A DNA stretch of 64,000 nt, taken from positions 1 to 64,000 of the forward strand of contig JALCST010000010.1 in assembly GCA_022653675.1 (NCBI GenBank). Reading direction: 5' to 3'. The DNA is from Bacteroidales bacterium. Lineage in GTDB: Bacteria > Bacteroidota > Bacteroidia > Bacteroidales > UBA932. Both the position numbers and the translations under genes were made by a program. Under the pieces are notes generated by a model that was given only the letters and a program-made list of their open reading frames with translations, ran no database searches and was not told the DNA's origin. Of this stretch, positions 31,591-39,201 are shown one piece after another; the first letter of the stretch is position 1, and every line of letters begins with the position of its first letter.

Positions 31591-32039
31591 AGATGACGAC
31601 AAAGACGCCTGAGCTTGACGCATGCTTCAGCAAGATCATTGCCGAGACCGATGCGAAGGTGCTTGACATGCTTGCAGCTCTCGGAGAGCGTTGCATGGAC
31701 ATGTCACGCCGGCGCATGGAGACCGACACGTTCTTCAACCGTATGGGCAACCTCAGAAGCTCCATCGGCTACGCCGTAGCCAAGGACGGACAGATATGCA
31801 AGCTATCCGGCTTCCAGGTGGTGCTGGACGGCTTCGACGGGGCCAATAAAGGCAAGGCCTTCGCCACGGAGCTGGCCGGAAGCCACTCCCACGGTTACAG
31901 CCTTGACGTCGTAGCCGGAGCCGAACACGCTTCCTACGTCGAGGCGCATGACAACAAATGCGTGCTCAAGGACGCCGAGCTGTTCGCGGAAGACGAGCTT
32001 CCCGGTATGATGCGGCAGTTGAACTTTTCGACACGGTAG
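31581..32039 (+). CDS. HK97 gp10-like tail component
   Basis: A 152-residue protein. The region FFNRMGNLRSSIGYAVAKDG resembles HK97 gp10-family tail completion proteins, as does the helical N-terminus LDACFSKIIAETDAKVLDML. The family acts as a neck or tail-terminator factor that joins tail and head. It overlaps the previous gene by ten bases and is directly followed by the next at 32042. Confidence 0.75.
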   Translation: MAIKMTTKTPELDACFSKIIAETDAKVLDMLAALGERCMDMSRRRMETDTFFNRMGNLRSSIGYAVAKDGQICKLSGFQVVLDGFDGANKGKAFATELAGSHSHGYSLDVVAGAEHASYVEAHDNKCVLKDAELFAEDELPGMMRQLNFSTR

Positions 32040-32041
32040 CC

Positions 32042-32452
32042 ATGTTATGCGAAGAAGACATCAAAAGCATCGTTTACAAGGTAGTCAAAGGCTCCGACCT
32101 GGCTAATGAGGTCGACGGCGTCGTGACGAAGCTGAACCGTCCGCTGAACTCCAGCAAGGAGGATATCGTGATATCGGTCCTGACGTCCGGCAGCATAGGC
32201 AAGTACCAGCACTGCGTCGTGAACCTGAACATCTACGTCCCTGACATCAAGGAGGACGGGCAGTATGAACCGGACACGGCACGGTTGGAGAAGCTTGAGA
32301 AGATGGCGTTCGCCCTGTTCAAGGAATGCCAGGGACGGTACGATGACGAAGACTACAAGATCACCGCGGACAAACAGCACACCGAGAAAGTCAATGGCAA
32401 GGATGAGCATTTCATAAACACACAATTGGATTTTAACAACACAAATTATTAA
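32042..32452 (+). CDS. Tail completion / terminator-like protein
   Basis: A 136-residue protein with a compact N-terminus CEEDIKSIVYKVVKGSDLA and a strand pair (IVISVLTSG, then CVVNLNIYVPDIKEDG) with a helical end. Position between gp10-like and major tail genes is where tail terminators lie. The preferred ATG is 32042, two bases after the previous stop, because the longer form to 31958 reads inside the gp10-like gene. Confidence 0.7.
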   Translation: MLCEEDIKSIVYKVVKGSDLANEVDGVVTKLNRPLNSSKEDIVISVLTSGSIGKYQHCVVNLNIYVPDIKEDGQYEPDTARLEKLEKMAFALFKECQGRYDDEDYKITADKQHTEKVNGKDEHFINTQLDFNNTNY

Positions 32453-32457
32453 TTACT

Positions 32458-32991
32458 ATGGCATTAAGCGCAACAAAAACAAAGACTGCATGGGGCGACC
32501 TGCATCTTTACCTCTCTGTCATGGGAGACAGCGACGCAATGGGCACCGCGTGGGCGGATGTCGGCTCCGTGTCCCCGGATAACTTCTCCATCGAGACTAC
32601 GGCAGGCGACAAATACGAATTGAAGGACATCAACGGCAAGCTGCTTGACCTTCTGAAACTCGAACCTTCACTCGCCGTGAAATTCACCCTTATCAACCCC
32701 ACCGAGGAGACAAAGGGCAAGTTCTGGACTATCACCGAGGACACCACGGACGCTACGGCAAGGAAGATAAAAGTCACCTCACTGGTGAACAACACCGCCA
32801 CAAGCTTCAAGCTCGCCAACCCTAAGGCTATAGGGAGCGACACGTTCGAGGCGGCGAAGACGTACGTCAACATGGACCTCGACTACCAGAAAGACAAAGG
32901 CTGGCTGGGGACATGCGAAGTGGACCTGGTATGGCCTGACCGCGATGACGCCGAGATGTTCCAGTTCGGTACCGTCGCAGCGGCAGCCTGA
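32458..32991 (+). CDS. Major tail tube protein
   Basis: A 177-residue protein. TAWADVGSVSPDNFSIETTAG followed by DKYELKDINGKLLDLLKLE and repeated beta strands (KFTLINP, TARKIKVTSLV, YVNMDLDYQK) fit a tail tube subunit. It polymerises along the tape measure to form the siphovirus tail. Immediately downstream is a tRNA-like element and then the tail chaperone genes, an unusual insertion between the tube and chaperone genes. Confidence 0.8.
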   Translation: MALSATKTKTAWGDLHLYLSVMGDSDAMGTAWADVGSVSPDNFSIETTAGDKYELKDINGKLLDLLKLEPSLAVKFTLINPTEETKGKFWTITEDTTDATARKIKVTSLVNNTATSFKLANPKAIGSDTFEAAKTYVNMDLDYQKDKGWLGTCEVDLVWPDRDDAEMFQFGTVAAAA

Positions 32992-33009
32992 CAAGGCTAC
33001 ATCTATCTG

Positions 33010-33075
33010 AGGGCATAGCTCAACAGCCAGAGCGGCAGTTTTGCAGATGGAGGTGCGAATCCTCCCGCCCTTCCA
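33010..33075 (+). ncRNA. tRNA-like element lacking an anticodon arm, ending in CCA
   Basis: AGGGC (33010-33014) pairs with GCCCT (33067-33071), followed by T and an encoded CCA (33073-33075). D stem GCTC/GAGC (33018-33033) and T stem GGAGG/CCTCC with loop TGCGAAT (33049-33065) are perfect. Between D and T arms are only 15 bases, with at best a 3-bp GCA/TGC stem; a full anticodon arm plus variable loop needs about 23. The D loop lacks GG. An AGCCT/AGGCT hairpin lies about ten bases upstream. The tail tube and chaperone genes flank it. Confidence 0.55.
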
Positions 33076-33086
33076 AAATTAACGAC

Positions 33087-33683
33087 ATGACAGTGAAAGA
33101 CAAGAAACGCATAATTGAAGGCATGGTCTCCGACGCGATGGTGGAGAAGCCCATACGCTTTACGGTGACATACACGGAGACGGTGACACCTCCGGCAGGC
33201 GGCATGTTACGGAAGATACGGGCCAGGCTCGGCATGAAGGCAAAAGCCCGCGAGGTGGAGAAGACACGCCCTTTCGTCATCAACCCGCCTTGTCTGGGCA
33301 AGATGCAGCTTCTGTCGAAGTGTTACCTTGCTCTGGACATAGACGACAAGGCACTTGGGAAGAACCCCGAGACGGAGACGATGAGGATATGTGAGGAGAA
33401 GACGGACGCTGTATGCGACCTTATGGCCGTAGCGGTGCAGAACTCACGCGAAGACATGCTTGACGATGCGAAGATACGTGCCGACAGCGACTTCTTCCGA
33501 TGGCATTCAAGCCCGGCGGATTTCTCGACGGTGGTGATGGCCATACTGACACAGATCGACTACGTAAATTTTATAAACTCTATTCGATTGACGAAGATAT
33601 TAAGGCAAAACAAGCCGAGAGAAAAGCAAGGTGCGGGTCGGATAGAGGGACAATCGGGGGACGCACCTTGTGGGGGTCGATGA
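33087..33683 (+). CDS. Tail assembly chaperone, frame-0 product (gpG-like)
   Basis: A 198-residue protein encoded in the frame before the -1 shift. It has a Pro-rich, basic N-terminal segment (TVTPPAGGMLRKIRARLGMK), a helical core (CYLALDIDDKALG, then CEEKTDAVCDLMAVAV) and a Lys/Arg-rich C-terminus in this frame only. Like lambda gpG it would cover the tape measure protein before tube polymerisation. It carries the slippery heptamer at 33566-33572, so a fraction of ribosomes switch to the frame ending at 33913. Confidence 0.75.
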   Translation: MTVKDKKRIIEGMVSDAMVEKPIRFTVTYTETVTPPAGGMLRKIRARLGMKAKAREVEKTRPFVINPPCLGKMQLLSKCYLALDIDDKALGKNPETETMRICEEKTDAVCDLMAVAVQNSREDMLDDAKIRADSDFFRWHSSPADFSTVVMAILTQIDYVNFINSIRLTKILRQNKPREKQGAGRIEGQSGDAPCGGR

Positions 33684-33913
33684 TCGATCCGGTATGCAGC
33701 AAATACGGGTGGACCTACGACTATGCGATGTGGGGCATAAGCTACCTGAACCTCTACATGATGCTTGTGGATACGGTGGTAGTTCCGTTATCGGGCAAGG
33801 GAAGCGGCGGCAGCGAGGCGACGGTAAAGGAAGGCGCGAACATGACGAACCTGAACTGGGATCAGTTCATGGGCACGATGCGTTCGATTAAAAACGGGAT
33901 GAGAAAAGGTTAA
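33087..33913 (+). CDS. Tail assembly chaperone -1 frameshift product (gpGT-like)
   Basis: Ribosomes that slip at A_AAU_UUU join residues 1-162 of the frame-0 product to the second frame (YKLYSIDEDIKAKQAERKAR, then TLWGSMIDPVCSKYGWTY and MRSIKNGMRKG), making about 275 residues. The second frame alone starts at 33500 only by a poor internal ATG, but its sequence after 33572 is clearly coding. Lambda and many siphoviruses make gpGT this way, and the ratio of the two forms matters for tail length. The frame and heptamer position agree exactly. Confidence 0.75.
33566..33572 (+). promoter_or_regulatory. -1 ribosomal frameshift site A_AAU_UUU
   Basis: AAATTTT sits in phase as GTA-AAT-TTT in frame 0, so tRNA-Asn and tRNA-Phe can re-pair as AAA and UUU one base back. 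It lies in the overlap of the two tail chaperone frames, the expected position. I did not look for a downstream pseudoknot in detail. Confidence 0.8.
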
Positions 33914-36900
33914 GATCAACTTCGACATAACGGGCAACAATGACGACCTGAAGCGTAAGCTGCAGGAGACACGCCAGGCGATGGTCAACAGCGGCAAGAG
34001 CGCCTCCGAGACGGGCAAGGCCATAGATACGGCCTACCGGGAAGCGTTCTACAAAGCCGCGAAGGAGAGCAACACGCTCACGGGGAAGATCATCAACCAG
34101 AAGAGCGTCGTGGCGCAGATGACGCAGAAGATACGCGAACTCAAGGCTGCATACAGGAGCAAGGGCCTGTCAGGCGCACAGAAGACATTCATCGGCAGCG
34201 AACTGGATGCAGCCACAAAAGCACTCGAGAGGGAGAAGACGGCCTTACTCGGTCTCCAGACCCAGCAGAAACAGGCTACGCTGGCCACCAAGAAGATGAG
34301 AGCCGAGTACTCCTACCTCAAAGGCGAGATGAACGCCAACGCCAAGGCGGCGGACAGCTTCGGCACCGTCCTCAAGAAGGATTTCGGGGCCGTCGGCGGC
34401 GTCTATGTGCTCAAGCAACTCGGCAGCGCAATCATCAACACGCGTGCGAAGTTCCAGCAGATACAGGTCTCCATAGAGACCATGCTCGGCGGCGACATCG
34501 ACAGGGCTGCGAAGCTTACCAGCGAGATCAAGCAGTATGCCGCGATATCGCCGCTGTCCTTTGAAGGCATATCGTCGGCGACACAGATGATGCTTGGCTT
34601 CAACATCCAGGCGGAGAAGATACCGACTTTCATAAAGGCCATAGGTGACGTATCGCAGGGCAACGCCCAGCGTTTCCAGGCGCTCTCCCTCGCCTTCTCG
34701 CAGATGTCGGCTTCAGGACGCCTTATGGGACAGGACCTGCTGCAGATGATAAACGCGGGCTTCAACCCTCTGAGCGTGATGTCCAAGAAGACGGGCAAGT
34801 CGATAGCTCAGCTGAAGAAGGAAATGGAGAAAGGGGCCATATCTACCGAGATGGTGCAGCAGGCGTTCATCGACGCCACCAGCGCCGGCGGCAAGTTCTA
34901 TCAGATGTCGGAAAAAGGTGCCCAGACTATCAACGGCCAGATTTCAATGGTCGGCGATGCCTTCGACAACGCGATGAACTCCATCGGTAAGTCTTCGCAA
35001 GGTGTGATAATGACGGGTATCAAGGGTGTCAGGGAACTGATCGAGAACTACGATAAACTGGGCCGTATCCTTCTTGAATTAGCGGGTACTTACGGCGTCT
35101 ACCGGACAGCTCTTATTGTGCTGAACGCCACAGAGTCCGTTGCGACATCAGTCACTAAAGGATGGACAATCGCGGAGCTTGCGCAATACAATGCCATGCT
35201 TCTCACGGAGAAAGCGCAGAAGGCACTCAATGCTACTCTGCTCATGAATCCGTATGCGATTGCCGCCGCAACCGTGGCCGCATTGGCACTCTGCACATAC
35301 AAATTTGCAACTTATCAGAGCGAGGCCGAAAAGACCACCAAACGCGCACAGAAAGCCGTCGACGAATATCAGACGTCGCTCACGAGTGAAACGGCTGTCC
35401 TTGATATCATGTTCGACCGTCTTAAGAAGGCAAAGGAGGGCACGGAGGAATATGCGGCTGCGAAAGATGCAATACAACAGAAGTATGGCTCTTACCTTGA
35501 TCAGATGAGCTCCGAGGTGAAGAACCTCAAAGACGTCGCTGCTGCGCAAAAAGCTCTAACGGCCGCCATTCAGGAAACCGCCAGGGCGCGTGCGGCAGAT
35601 ACATACGTTAAGGCAGAGAGTGACATCGCTTCAAAGCAGATGACCGATGCACTCCAGTCGTTGCGCAACAAGCTTATCAAGGAGAAAGGAGAGGATCTCG
35701 GTGAAGCTCTGTTCGCCTCGCTGCGCAATACGTTCGAGCAGGCAGCGAACTCTACGGATGTGAAAGAGAAATCGCGACTCTACATTCAAGGAGCCAACAC
35801 CCTCAACTCGGCTGGTCTCAGTAACATGGTTGGCAATGGCAAGGTATATTCGCAAGCTTCAGCCGACTATGCAGAAGGTGCGCAGCGTCTCAAGACAATA
35901 GGAAAAAAAGCTGAGGATTTGTTCGGCAAGATTATAAAGCCGGCTTCCGAGGAAGAGACAGACGATAAGAAGGGAAAGCAGGTCGTCATAAAAAACAAGA
36001 AGTTCTGGGAGGACAAAAAACAAGCGGCACAAGATGAACTCGATGCGCTCACAGACATTGAGGCGAAGGGGGCAAAGGGGACTGCACTCAAACGTGAAAT
36101 AGCACAATATCAGTCATATATTGATTCATATAGTAGTATTAAAACACAGCCTAACCAAACAACTCCGACGAAGAAAGATGGAGAGAAGAAAAAGGAAGAG
36201 GCCGCCGAGCAGGAGGAGAAGAAAGCCGCGGAGCAGGCTCTCAGCGATAAGCAGCAGGCGCAGCAGGAATACGAGGAACAGGTCTACGAGCTTGAGAAAT
36301 CGGGCGTCACAGACCGCATCGCGCTGATCGAGCTTGAGAAAGAGAGGAAGTTACAGGCCATACAGAAAGAGGAAGACGCTTATGTCGCACTCGAGAAGAA
36401 AGCCGGCAACGACAACCCCGACACGAAGGTGTACGAGAACCGCAAGGGACTTGTCGCAGCCCAGTCCGAAGCGGACAAAGCCGAAGTGCTCAAGCAGGAA
36501 GTCGAGGAATACGAGACCACGGAACAGAAGAAAGAGCGGATCACCGAGGAATACCAAGAAAAAATCGACGACCTCACCAAGGCGGGCTATACCGAGAATG
36601 CCGAGAACGCCCGCAAGGCGATGGAGAAGGAACTCAGCTCGATAGACTTCAAGCAGGGCGACAAGTTCGTCCAGATATTCCGCGACGCCTCGACACTGAC
36701 GCGTACCGAACTCGTGAAGTCGATCGACATGGCCGAAGACGCCCTCAAGACTCTCACCGACCCGGACCAGATCAAGGATGTCCAGCAACAGATAGCCTCC
36801 CTCAGGAACGAACTGAACGGCATCAGCGACATCGACTTCTCCGCCAACTGGGAGACGTTCGCACAGACGCTGAAGAAGCTCAACTCGGACAAGTCGCTGT

Positions 36901-38360
36901 TAAACATCTTCAGTGCCAGCGGCTCCACGGACAAGGACTCGGTCAAACGCATAACCGACCTCAGGGACGCGATAGACAGGTTGAAGCATGACCTTAAGGG
37001 ACAGGGCATCGGAGCAGCCATAAACACGATAACCTCGGCGGCCAGCACCTTAGGCAGCACACTCACAAACCTCGGCAAGAGCGGTGGCAACAGCGGCCTG
37101 CAAGACATTGGGGAGCAGATCAGCGGTGTTGCGGGCATAGCGCAGAACGTCCTGCAGGGCTTCGCCTCCGGCAACTGGGTCGGGGCGGTAGTGTCGGGCG
37201 TCTCAAGCATCACTTCCGCCCTCATTGACGGCTTCGTGCAGGCCAAGGAGAGCGTCATCGCATACAACAACTCGCAGAAGGATTTCCAGGACCAGTACAA
37301 GCTGATGAAGCTGCAACTCAACGACGACGACTATGACACCATCTTCGGGACGCTGTCGCTGTCGAAAGCGAAGAAGGCGGCCGAGCTTGCAACCGAGGCG
37401 TTGAAGGACTACCAGAAGACGCTGAACGGAGATACGACATACACCAACCTTGAAGACATATCGGGCACCATACAGTCGGCAAGCACCTCCATAGCGAACA
37501 TGCAGATCAAGGTCAAGGACAAAGGCTGGCTGCAGAACCTGTTCGGCGATGCGGACGTATATGAGAGCCTCTCGGAGGCATACCCGGACCTGTGGAACAG
37601 CGAAGGTGAGCTTGACACCGACGCCGCACAAACGCTCCTTGACACGAACAAGCAGCTCAGCGATGACCAGCGCACGCAGATACAGAACGCCATTGACCTC
37701 AAGAACGCCTACGACGATGCCGAGTCAGCACTCGAGGATGAGATAAGTGACGTTACCGGCTCAATAGGTGACGACTTCGCTTCGGCCATCTGGGACAGCA
37801 TAGTCAACAGCGGCACGGACGCCTGGGAGAAGCTGGAGGACGTCAGTGCAGACGCCATCGCCAACATAGCCCAGGAGATGATCAAGGAGCTGCTAATTAA
37901 CAACTACCTGTCGCAATACGAAGACGCCCTGAAGGATGCATTCTCAAAGGGGGATGCAACGGAGATCACCGATGTCATTGGCCAGATCTATTCCGGCCTG
38001 CCTGATATCGTCTCGGAGGCGGAGACTGCTGCAGAGGCGATCAAGGACGAAGCGGCAGAATACGGCATCACGTTCGACTCCGACAGGACAAGCACGTCGG
38101 AAGGCGTTGCGACGGCTTCGCAGGACAGCGTGGATGAGAACAATGCAAGGCTTACGACCATACAGAGCCACACGTACCAGCTGGTCACCGGCGTGAACGA
38201 CCTGAACGCCATTTCAACCGAGATCCTCGGTACACTCTCGGGGACGAGGGCGCAGATAATGTTACTCCGTGATGACGTGGCTGCCAACGGCAATAAGATA
38301 AACCTTATAGCGCAGGCGGTAAGCTCGATGAACGATAACGGTATCTATATGAAGCGATGA
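33909..38360 (+). CDS. Tape measure protein (no AUG start; proposed GTT at 33909)
   Basis: A 1483-residue protein that sets tail length and is ejected during infection. The N-terminus (KINFDITGNNDDLKRKLQET) and the following long coiled coils are typical. A conserved tail-tape domain lies at 150-300 (QQIQVSIETMLGGDIDRAAKL, then ISPLSFEGISSATQMMLGF). Predicted membrane segments lie near 385-430 (NPYAIAAATVAALALCTYKF). Charged helices rich in KKEEAAEQEEKKAAEQAL follow, then Gly-rich hydrophobic stretches. The frame is open from 33903; the first ATG (33981) would remove the conserved N-terminus. GTT at 33909 overlaps the chaperone stop (GTTAA). Confidence 0.88.
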   Translation, partial: VKINFDITGNNDDLKRKLQETRQAMVNSGKSASETGKAIDTAYREAFYKAAKESNTLTGKIINQKSVVAQMTQKIRELKAAYRSKGLSGAQKTFIGSELDAATKALEREKTALLGLQTQQKQATLATKKMRAEYSYLKGEMNANAKAADSFGTVLKKDFGAVGGVYVLKQLGSAIINTRAKFQQIQVSIETMLGGDIDRAAKLTSEIKQYAAISPLSFEGISSATQMMLGFNIQAEKIPTFIKAIGDVSQGNAQRFQALSLAFSQMSASGRLMGQDLLQMINAGFNPLSVMSKKTGKSIAQLKKEMEKGAISTEMVQQAFIDATSAGGKFYQMSEKGAQTINGQISMVGDAFDNAMNSIGKSSQGVIMTGIKGVRELIENYDKLGRILLELAGTYGVYRTALIVLNATESVATSVTKGWTIAELAQYNAMLLTEKAQKALNATLLMNPYAIAAATVAALALCTYKFATYQSEAEKTTKRAQKAVDEYQTSLTSETAVLDIMFDRLKKAKEGTEEYAAAKDAIQQKYGSYLDQMSSEVKNLKDVAAAQKALTAAIQETARARAADTYVKAESDIASKQMTDALQSLRNKLIKEKGEDLGEALFASLRNTFEQAANSTDVKEKSRLYIQGANTLNSAGLSNMVGNGKVYSQASADYAEGAQRLKTIGKKAEDLFGKIIKPASEEETDDKKGKQVVIKNKKFWEDKKQAAQDELDALTDIEAKGAKGTALKREIAQYQSYIDSYSSIKTQPNQTTPTKKDGEKKKEEAAEQEEKKAAEQALSDKQQAQQEYEEQVYELEKSGVTDRIALIELEKERKLQAIQKEEDAYVALEKKAGNDNPDTKVYENRKGLVAAQSEADKAEVLKQEVEEYETTEQKKERITEEYQEKIDDLTKAGYTENAENARKAMEKELSSIDFKQGDKFVQIFRDASTLTRTELVKSIDMAEDALKTLTDPDQIKDVQQQIASLRNELNGISDIDFSANWETFAQTLKKLNSDKSLLNIFSASGSTDKDSVKRITDLRDAIDRLKHDLKGQGIGAAINTITSAASTLGSTLTNLGKSGGNSGLQDIGEQISGVAGIAQNVLQGFASGNWVGAVVSGVSSITSALIDGFVQAKESVIAYNNSQKDFQDQYKLMKLQLNDDDYDTIFGTLSLSKAKKAAELATEALKDYQKTLNGDTTYTNLEDISGTIQSASTSIANMQIKVKDKGWLQNLFGDADVYESLSEAYPDLWNSEGELDTDAAQTLLDTNKQLSDDQRTQIQNAIDLKNAYDDAESALEDEISDVTGSIGDDFASAIWDSIVNSGTDAWEKLEDVSADAIANIAQEMIKELLINNYLSQYEDALKDAFSKGDATEITDVIGQIYSGLPDIVSEAETAAEAIKDEAAEYGITFDSDRTSTSEGVATASQDSVDENNARLTTIQSHTYQLVTGVNDLNAISTEILGTLSGTRAQIMLLRDDVAANGNKINLIAQAVSSMNDNGIYMKR

Positions 38361-39199
38361 AAGGGGATTTATACATAGACGGCAACGATGCTTCCACGCT
38401 CTACGGCGTGGGGATAGCGCAGTCCGGCCTCAACGGCGTGGCAGCTTTCCCTCCTATGGCCAGCGTCAACACGACGGAGTGGTATGACGAGGACGGCATA
38501 GATGCGGACCTGCTCAACCCCGTGCTCGACGCGAGGCAGGTGCAGGTGCTGTTCTATTGCACGCTGGAGACAGGCTACGCGAGCTTCATCAGGCTTCTTG
38601 AAGGGACGCCGTACCATACGTTCAACTTCGCCGTGATCGGCCTTTCGCTGCGCCTGAGGCTCGTATCCGAGGACTCGATCAATACCGTCAACGGCAAGGG
38701 CACATTCACCCTCACGATGGCCTGCGACGACGACTTCCTTGACGGCTACACGTATGCCGCACCTGAGAAGTCGATATCCGACACGGGATTCCTGATCGAC
38801 GGCACCGACATGGCGCTTTACGGCATAAGGCCGACATCGGGAGCGAGGGAAGCGATAGCGAAGGAGACGCCGATGAGAGCCAACCTCACGGTGAAAGCTT
38901 ACGGCGTGGCGGGACAGCAGTATGACGACGGGGCGTCGCACTACGGGACACGCGATATTGCCATACCGTTCAACCTCAAGGCCGATACGTTGACAGCTTT
39001 CTGGGCGAGAGCCAAAGCCTTCCTCCACGACCTCATCCAACCCCGCGGGAGGGTGATCCAGTTCGAGGGAAGGCAGATAACGGTGTACTACAAGTCCTGC
39101 ACGGTGAACGACATCGTGCCGAAACCGGGCGGGGGCTTATGGTGCGATTTCACGATGACTTTTGCGGTCATCGCCGATGAACGTATGGAGGACGATTAG
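38357..39199 (+). CDS. Distal tail protein-like (Dit)
   Basis: A 280-residue protein. LYIDGNDASTLYGVGIAQSGL then NTTEWYDEDGIDADL and a YASFIRLLEGTPYHTFNFAVI segment fit the start of distal tail proteins that link tube and baseplate. The second half is a beta domain (ANLTVKAYGVAGQQYD) with a C-terminal helix. It overlaps the tape measure by four bases and is followed two bases later by the tail fiber gene. Confidence 0.75.
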   Translation: MKGDLYIDGNDASTLYGVGIAQSGLNGVAAFPPMASVNTTEWYDEDGIDADLLNPVLDARQVQVLFYCTLETGYASFIRLLEGTPYHTFNFAVIGLSLRLRLVSEDSINTVNGKGTFTLTMACDDDFLDGYTYAAPEKSISDTGFLIDGTDMALYGIRPTSGAREAIAKETPMRANLTVKAYGVAGQQYDDGASHYGTRDIAIPFNLKADTLTAFWARAKAFLHDLIQPRGRVIQFEGRQITVYYKSCTVNDIVPKPGGGLWCDFTMTFAVIADERMEDD

Positions 39200-39201
39200 A
39201 G

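Noticed and set aside
33500-33571. Independent gene start at 33500 for the second chaperone frame
   Set aside because: The residues before the slippery site do not look coding in that frame; -1 frameshifting explains the extension.
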